Assembly (NCBI GenBank): GCA_019279435.1
Contig: JAAALK010000284.1
Location: forward strand, 16,373,294 to 16,437,293
DNA length: 64,000 nucleotides
DNA from: Zizania palustris
Lineage: Eukaryota > Streptophyta > Magnoliopsida > Poales > Poaceae
Reading direction: 5' to 3'
Part shown: in pieces, positions 56,936 to 64,000 of the stretch
Position numbering within the stretch: the first letter of the stretch is position 1
Layout of the letters: every line of letters starts with the position of its first letter
Position numbers and translations under genes: made by a program
The notes under the pieces: generated by a model
Database searches by the model: none
What the model saw: only the letters and a program-made list of their open reading frames with translations
Told to the model about the DNA's origin: nothing

Positions 56936-58304
56936 TGAATCACCATAGCAACTTAATACAATTTCTATTGGACGACTCATCATCATCTGGCGATGATGAA
57001 TTTATATTTACGGTTGCACAAATTATGCACGAATAATATATAAATGACCACAAAGGAAAGCATATCGGGTCTATGATTGGACACCAAGTCGTTGATCGGA
57101 ATAGAGAGGCTGGACATTGGAGACTATACAATGATTACTTCTCCGAACAACCTACATACGAGCCTGTTTATTTTAGGCGCGGGTTTGTATTGTATTTATT
57201 TTTCCTATTTATTTTGCAAATGGTGATTGGTAGATTTGGTATATGATTTATTATTGTGATACATGTGTAGGTTTAGAATGATGAGGTCTTTTTTTTACGC
57301 ATATGCGTGCTGTGGAGGCACATGATGATTATTTTGTGTAGAAAAGAAATGCCGCTGGTAAAGTTGGCTTGTCGTGTTTACAAAAATTTACGATAGCATT
57401 TCGTATGTTGGCATATGGAGTAGCAACAGATGCAATAGATGACTATGTTCGTATCGGAGAAAGTACATCTATAGAGAGTTTAAAAAGGATGGTAAAATCA
57501 ATATGTGAAGTTTTTGGTGATGAGTATTTGAGGATACCAAATGAGAATGACACAATTAGGTTACTTGCAGGTGAAGAAGAAAGAGGTTTTCCAGGAATGT
57601 TGGGTTACATAGATTGTATGCATTGGAAATGGAAGAATTGTCCTACAGCATGGCAAGGTATGTACGGTGGGCATGTGCGAGAGCCTACTATTATTTTAGA
57701 GGTTGTTGCCTCACATGACTTGTAGATTTGTCATGCTTTCTTTGGTTTACCAGGGTCTCACAATAATATAAATGTTCTTCAACGATCACCATTGTTTGCA
57801 AAGCTTGTGGAAGGTCAAGCTCCTAAAGTTAATTATACTATCAACAAACATAACTATACCATGGGGTACTACCTTGCAGACGACATATATCCTTCATGGG
57901 CCATATTTGTGAAGACCATACAAATGCCACAAGGCAACAAAAATAAATATTTTGCAAAAGCACATGAAGCCATTAGGAAGTACATTGAACGAGCATTTGG
58001 GGTTCTTCAAGCTCGTTTTGCTATTGTTCATGGGCCAGCGCATTTTTGGGATCCAGATACTTTGGGAGAAATAATAAGAGCTTGTGTAATTATGCATAAC
58101 ATGATTGTAGAGGATGAGCGTGATGATGCCAATGATTTGAATTTTGATAGAGTGGGAGATCTGGTGGAAGTTTCACATGAACATACACTTGAACTTGATG
58201 AGTTCATTGAAAATTACAGAAAAATTAAGGACAAGACTATTCACACTCAACTTCAAGATGACCTCGTGGAGCACTTGTGGCAACGTCATGGAGACCAATA
58301 TTAA
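56936..58304 (+). pseudogene. PIF/Harbinger DDE transposase, disrupted
   Basis: Starts MNHHSNLIQFLLDD. The N-terminal GHWRLYNDYFSEQPTYEP and, across a likely short intron (GT at 57182-57183, AG at 57270), FRRGFRMMR are typical. The conserved part (57369-57725) has FTIAFRMLAYG and the first catalytic Asp in GYIDCMHWKWKNCP. The 57792-58304 part has the second Asp in LADDIYPSW and the Glu in ERAFGVLQARF. Lesions: TAA near 57034, a frame slip in the T-run near 57290, TAG near 57341 and TAG at 57723 where the family usually has Trp. The catalytic triad itself is intact. Confidence 0.88.
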
Positions 58305-59150
58305 TTAGCATTTACAAATTTTAGCATATATATTAGGTAATCTTACTCAATTTAATATATATATTTTTAGATGCAGTTTGGTTCGATGTATTTGGTCTGT
58401 GGTAGTTCTTCTAAAATATGAAGATTGTCATATACTTTCTCTATGCGAACATCATGTCCATGTGTCACTCACTTGCACCATGCGAACACCATGGTCATAT
58501 TTGATGATACATGTAACCGATTGTATGTCACAAAGATGACATTGTTTCCTAGGGAGGCAGATGAAGGCCAATCTGAAGCACTTTACATTGTGTTAAGTTG
58601 CTGAACACAACATGTATTAAGTTGCCGCCAAAACTGAAAACATGACAACTATTGAAAGAAAAGAGATGTGCACTGACTTAGAGGCCAACAAAAATTTGAA
58701 ACAACATCGACTGATATCATTATGCCAATAAGGTTGCAACTAGAGATATATGAGATGTGGGGGTATAATCCAAACAAAATTTATCTTGAATTACTGAGTA
58801 TAATAATGGGAATGTAATCATACATTTATGGAAATAGACTCATAATCTTGACTATGCATATAGGTTTCTACTACCCTGAGAAAATACATAGGCCTAAACA
58901 AATACAGAAACCATGATTTATAAAATTTAGAATTGCAGATTGTCATATTTAAAGTTTAAACCAAATTGAAAACAAAATTTAGAATTGCAGATTGTCATAT
59001 TTGAAGTCTGAACCAACCCTAAACAAAATTCAAAATTCAGAATTACAGATTGTCATATTTGAAGTCTGAACCAACCCAAACCAAAATTCATGATTGTAGA
59101 ATTTCTGAACCAAATTGAAACATAATTTCTAAGCTCTTTCATCACACATT

Positions 59151-60454
59151 CTAGTGCCGGCTTTCTGTTATTTTCTCTTGTAGACTCTTGTAATACTCTT
59201 GTTGCAATCTGTCCATATTTGTAGTGTCCATCGCCATAATCTTCCCTTCTTCCAACATCTTCTTGAACTCAAATTTTTCTTTCTCTAGTGCAACCTTTTC
59301 TTGTTCGAGTCTCATTTTCTCTTGCTTGAATGCAATGCTCCAGTTTCTCCTGTACAAATGCATAAGCTTGATTGTACCTCTCCTCTTTCTTCAACTCCTT
59401 CACATCAACAACTTTCTTCTTGTCCCATAAATGATTTAATGCCTCGAAATATATATGATCAGCACATTGCCATAGTTTTTCCTTCTCTTTCTTTCTCCCC
59501 ATTGGTCTGTCCAATGTAGGTGTGTTATACTCCAGTATCACATTCTCATTCACATCCATATTCTCACTAGGTGACATTCTGTCAAGATCAGAAATCATGC
59601 TAGTCTTTTGCTTCTTGGAGGGTTTTGGTGCAGACATTTGATTCCGTTTTTCAATCCACTTAGGCTGATTTTTTAATAGGCTATAGCAATGCATATACTT
59701 AAAATCTCTATTTTGCTTATCTTCAGTCTTGTATAACATGTTAGTTTGGAGTTGTTGTAGAAAAATAAAATCACAAATTCAAAAACATATGATATGGGAT
59801 TGAATCACAAATTCAGAAATAATCAATAAGAGATTCAGTCTAACCTTGTCCTCGATAATCACACCACTTTGGTATCTACCCTCTATACGACTTACACATC
59901 CAGCATACCTATTAACGACTTCTTGAATGTAAGACCAACGGTTCATGAGGGATTTTTGTGAGCGGTCTGAATGAAAGGTCCTACTAGTATGGAAATATTC
60001 ATGAATTCTGCTCCAGTATGCATTGCAACCTTGATATGTCCCCTGAACAGCATCCAAACTAATATTTAACCTATGCCAACACCAATAGGGTATCTTCGTC
60101 GACACTAAAATTCTTGGTTCTTTTCTGACTTGTTCTAACTAAACTAGTGTTGACGCCTACCGAGGAATTCTGTTGATCATTCTGGCTACCAAAATTAGTC
60201 ACATCTAGTTGAGTAGCACCCTCATTGATTAAGTTTGTAAAATATCCCACTCCATCTACACTTCCTGTCCATGATTTCAAATTCAAAATATAAGTACTAA
60301 CTATCAAATCTGAAATATGACATGAAGATATCTTGCAAGCTGCTGAAGCTTTCAAGAAATGAAAAATTTCCAATAGAAAACATAATTTCCAAGCCCATGT
60401 CTGAAACAACAAACCAATGTCACCTAAATATGACTTTGATCTTACCGGCAACAC
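59151..60454 (-). pseudogene. PIF/Harbinger ORF1 (Myb/trihelix) protein, disrupted
   Basis: In order on the minus strand: FSVDEDTLLVLA, then after a 1-base slip near 60088 LNISLDAVQGTYQGCNAYWSRI and RSQKSLMNRWSYIQEVVNRYAG (trihelix/Myb-like DNA-binding part), a probable intron at about 59840-59740, YKTEDKQNRDFKYMHCYSLLKNQPKW, a basic linker with KPSKKQKTS, and a C-terminal coiled coil (QEKMRLEQEKVALEKEKFEFKK) in a shifted frame from about 59340. In this superfamily ORF1 acts with the transposase in DNA binding. Two frameshifts make it non-functional as read. Confidence 0.82.
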
Positions 60455-61421
60455 TCAAAGATTCGTCGCCAGCCACCTCAAAATTGCTTGGTCACATTAG
60501 CTCCTCTTCGTAAGTTGGCAAATCTCTCTAACATTTACATCAATGACATCAAATTTAGAGCCAACACTAATCAAACAATCACCATATCCATAAACAAATT
60601 TTATAACAATTAACAAGTATATTTGGATTCTTAGAATTTAGGACTAACAACTATACATGATTCAATGGATGAGACAGTTAAGCAAAAGCTAGCAGTATGC
60701 TTCTATTTTACTACGTGCTACCAGACATTGATGGAAAGATGTAACAACTATCTTTGAAGAAAATTGCTTCATTTTTTGTCAGGTACTGTGTGTACTTTGT
60801 TCCACTTACAGAACAATGCGTACACATGAAACCGCAAAATGAAATCGATCGAAAGGCTAATATTTACACAAGGCAAAGAGGATTTCACTCACCGACAGGC
60901 CAGCCCGGGAGGCGAGCAGCGACGACAAGGATGGGAGCGTCATTGGGGTTCCTTGTTTAGGCATTCGCCTTGAGGATTCGTCTTGTACACCGCCTACCGG
61001 CACTACAGATCGCCTTGGAACTATTGAACAAAGTAAGGGAGGAAGCTTGGTAGCCGTCGCTGGAGGGATTCAGGAGGAAGAGCCTGGTGGTTGTGGTAGA
61101 TATTTAGAAGGCATGGTGCTTGGCTAAGGCCTAGGGGCAACAAATGCAAGGAGCAGAATGAAGAAGATTACCTAGGGGTAGAATCGTGGGGAACAGGAGG
61201 GGAATAGAGGAAGTATATTGGCGTGAAAAAATCCTCTTGCGCGCGGGAATAATTTTAGTGATCAATGATCGCTCTCTACATGTGAGGAGCCAAATAATAA
61301 ATTTAGAGAGCACTTTATTTTATAGAGTGTTTTAAAGTATCTATTATAGGTAATTTTTTAGTGCTAATCTCTAAAATTTAGGGATGGGAGATATATAAAG
61401 CTTCTATTGGAGATGCTCTAA

Positions 61422-63735
61422 GGGGATGGCCCTCATATTTTGTGTGATCTAATCTTTTAGTAACATAGGTCATTGTATGATGTATCATTACACATACATA
61501 TAAGTTCAAATTTAATATAGACAACTAAAACAAAAACAATAAATCTGACCATGAAAATCACACCATCTAGGGTTCAATTTGTTCCTTTTTTCTAAACCTA
61601 TAAATAGCGTTTGTAATCTAAATTTCATGGGATGGTAGATGCCTATTGTCTTGATGTTATTCAAATTTTCCAAAAAAAAATTAATAAATATTTGTGATGT
61701 TTAAAAAGTTACAAGTGAGGGGACACAAAACGCGTGAATGAATTTTCCAATTCAATAGAGGTGACTATGTGAGTGCATGTCAGTAACTAGGTGACTTGGT
61801 GATATACTCCTTATACATCTGTCAGAATTTGAACCGTATAACCCCATCCATTTATCATGTTTTAGGTCCTATTATAATTTAAAGCTGAAACAAACGAGCC
61901 TTTAGTATACTAGTATAATGCACATACTAACGCAGCGACAATACCCAAAAAACAATAAATATATTAAAATTAAAATAAATTTCTTAATCCCTTTATCAAA
62001 AGGGTGTTTTCATTTTATTTGCACTCAATCATAAAAAACCAATTATAAAATCAAGAAAATAAAATATAGATAGGCCAAAACAACATGACTTGACATAGAG
62101 TAATAAGTAACAAATAATCATATAGATTATCTAGTCAAGTATCTGTTTCTCATGACGTTTCATGATAACATCATAACTTTTATACATTGTGAATTATCCT
62201 AATACGCTTAAGAGAACTTCTTGAATTTCTTCAAGAATATTCCCTTTACATTCATTGTCATTGTATTTTAGCATTTTAAAAACATGGTTCTCATGACATT
62301 GATATCCTGTATATGAATTTCATATATTATTATTACAAAAACAATAATTACTTACATATATAAGAATATTATTAGGCAAATATAAAAAATTAAGGTACTC
62401 ACTGTGCTAATTAATAGTAATCTTATATGATCACACGAGCGCATAAAGTTAATAACCAAATAGCCTTTTAGATTCATGCAAAGGATAGATTGTTGTTACA
62501 TATTATAATACACATAAGTAATCAAATTAATTAGGTGTTTATAAGTTGTAGGAAATTACCGGTCAAATATTTGCATGACTCATCTTGGTAATATACAATT
62601 TCATTTATATATATTGTCATTCCATTTAGGAATAGCTAAATCCATGACAAGTTTTAAATTATTCGTAATATTTTGTAGTTTATGGGTGTAGCGCAAGTCT
62701 GGATGAGGGCAATAGAATATGCCAACAAATAATTTCATATAAGGGCAATAAAATACAAAGATTATAATGGAACAAAAGATAATACCTTACATCGTTGCAA
62801 TCTAAAATATTGTACTCCATGTCAGGCCAACATTCAACTAATTTTGCCAACCGAGTAATAACTAGCTTGGGTTTACGAAGTAGGTCTTAAGGAAAATCAG
62901 ATATGGTCTATTTTTGATAAAAAATAATGTTATTATGAAAAAAATATAATATAAAATAATTATATGAACTTACACAAAACACATATATACATACTTTTGT
63001 TAATATGGACAGTAGGAAGAAAAAGATAGCATGACATCGTGATGTGTTGTACTTATAGGATATATGGTTCCATGTAGTCTCACGTATTTATCATTTTTAT
63101 GTAGCCAATCAATGAGTTCATCTTGTTCATTATTTTCCTTATCTTCTTTACAGGATGCTTGCAAAACTCTTGAAGACCTTATCCTGTATGGTAATAGAAT
63201 ACCTCCTGCAGAGCAAGTTCCTATGATGTGGTATTTATAAAAGCTTATCCTTTTGGAATAGTAAATGAAATGAAACGTAAAAGTAATGTATTTTTATAGA
63301 AGTACCCACAAGGGACAACATGTTGTTATCTCGTAGTATTCTCGATGCTTGTAGAGGTGATGAATACCCTATCCCATATGGCGATTGTTGATTTACTACG
63401 AACGGAGTTCCTACAACATTTAAACTTTGAATCATATTATCCAATTCATATAGTTTGTTTTTGTCTAACTATATGTAGTAAGGTAACCTAGGGTTGATAG
63501 ACACACCTGAAATATATGGTGACGATTCAAAATTATGCCATGCCATGTATTCACGCTGCTTTTATTCCTCTCCTTTCTTTGGTAACTAGTTTCATTAGCA
63601 TTTCTCCTTTCATGGTATTTTCATTATTTTCTATTCCTCTCTTCCCTCTTATGCACCTCATTATCATAAGGTGATGGTTGTGTTCTTGTATGTAGATATA
63701 TTTTATGTAAACTCAATTATATAAGGTAAAACTTT
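61422..63735. other. AT-rich gene-free DNA
   Basis: No supported gene. A minus-strand frame at 63235-63444 has no recognised content and is AT-rich. Several exon-like patches near 63100-63430 may be transposon gene remnants but cannot be assigned. Confidence 0.3.
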
Positions 63736-64000
63736 TGAAACATAGATAGGATGGACCCTCAGCTTCAACTGTGGATGATCCGAGAGGCAGCGGCGACGCC
63801 CACAACTCGAACCAACTAAGTGAGGGTGTTTAGTGAGTATGACTTGTCTCTTTTATGAATTTGAATGCGACTTGCTTTATGTGGATGTGAATGTGACTTG
63901 TTCCCGACGGATGTGAATGTGACTTGTTTATGTGGATTTGAACGTGACTTGTTTATGTGGAGGATAATGGTTTATGGATGTAAATGTGTTTATATGCATG
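63736..64000 (+). pseudogene. CACTA gene tail, cut by window edge
   Basis: The segment with GAGGCAGCGGCGACGCCCAC and then GTGAGTATGACTTG parallels 11818-11886 (GAGGCAGCGGCGGCGCCCAC, GTGAGTATGTATG), followed in both places by TG-rich repeats (ATGTGAATGTGACTTG here; GGATGTGAGATGTGA there). It encodes the same Gly/Ser-rich C terminus of the element protein. The rest lies to the left (unclear) or outside the window. Confidence 0.5.

Larger units (their letters stand above)
56360..61418. mobile_element. Full-length PIF/Harbinger transposon, both genes decayed
   Basis: 5059 bp with ends GAGCATCTCCAAGAGA and TATTGGAGATGCTC and a TAA duplication (56357-56359 and 61419-61421). It carries the two genes of the superfamily in convergent orientation: a DDE transposase (plus strand, 56936-58304) and a Myb/trihelix ORF1 protein (minus strand, 60454-59151). 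Each has nonsense or frameshift lesions. Termini match the MITEs at 7891 and 9264, so it is a parent-type copy for that family. Confidence 0.92.

Noticed and set aside
63235..63444. 69-codon minus-strand frame
   Set aside because: AT-rich, no motif, no splice partner that I could defend.
1..64000. tRNA or rRNA genes
   Set aside because: No cloverleaf with A and B box spacing or rRNA core sequence was recognised by eye; tRNA-like strings are only retroelement primer sites.

Overview
This window is nuclear DNA of a grass, most probably a panicoid. The evidence is intron-rich genes with GT-AG splicing, a GC-rich first exon in a grass-type phytocystatin, a Sirevirus-type Copia element with long palindrome-rich LTRs, a CRM-like Ty3/gypsy chromovirus, CACTA elements with dense subterminal repeats, and several MITE families with TTA/TAA duplications. 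No prokaryotic, organellar or rRNA/tRNA features were seen.

Only three host genes are well supported, all on the minus strand: a secreted phytocystatin (6611-8868, 4 coding exons), a CUE-domain coiled-coil protein (43825-48775, 8 coding exons, 627 aa when spliced) and a plant RanGAP with an N-terminal WPP domain (51795-53420, uninterrupted CDS with an apparent 5' UTR intron up to about 55.16 kb). A short secreted cysteine-containing ORF (15276-15527) is possible but weak.

The rest is mostly mobile DNA. 1-1191: 5' end of a minus-strand Ty3/gypsy element running off the left edge. 1.2-3.2 kb: LTR-like debris with a GGTCAGACCGG motif. 3.3-4.9 kb: CACTA-like DNA carrying three decayed pieces of a B3-like domain. 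5.6-6.2 kb: a long-armed foldback element. 9.3-12.6 kb: a PIF/Harbinger-type MITE next to a 2.7-kb CACTA element with perfect 16-bp TIRs and an ACG duplication. 13.8-15.3 kb: another CACTA end and a tandem repeat. 15.7-38.3 kb: a three-element nest. A Sirevirus (CAGTG target duplication) has a second, related Sirevirus in its 5' LTR and a defective CRM-like gypsy element in its 3' LTR. 38.9-39.8 kb: a non-autonomous hAT-type element with an 8-bp duplication. 40.5-43.3 kb: CACTA-like repeats, a 107-bp Tourist MITE and a head-to-tail MITE dimer.

49-56 kb holds the RanGAP gene, a long-TIR element inside its 5' intron, and MITEs. 56360-61418 is a full-length PIF/Harbinger element (TAA duplications, both genes present, both broken) with the same termini as the small MITEs at 7.9 and 9.3 kb. 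The last 265 bp is the tail of a CACTA gene related to the one at 11.8 kb. I see no unknown multi-gene system. The most unusual points are the in-frame gag-pol amber codon kept in two Sirevirus copies, the MITE/parent pairing, the B3 pieces in CACTA DNA, and the layered LTR nest whose order can be read from the junctions.
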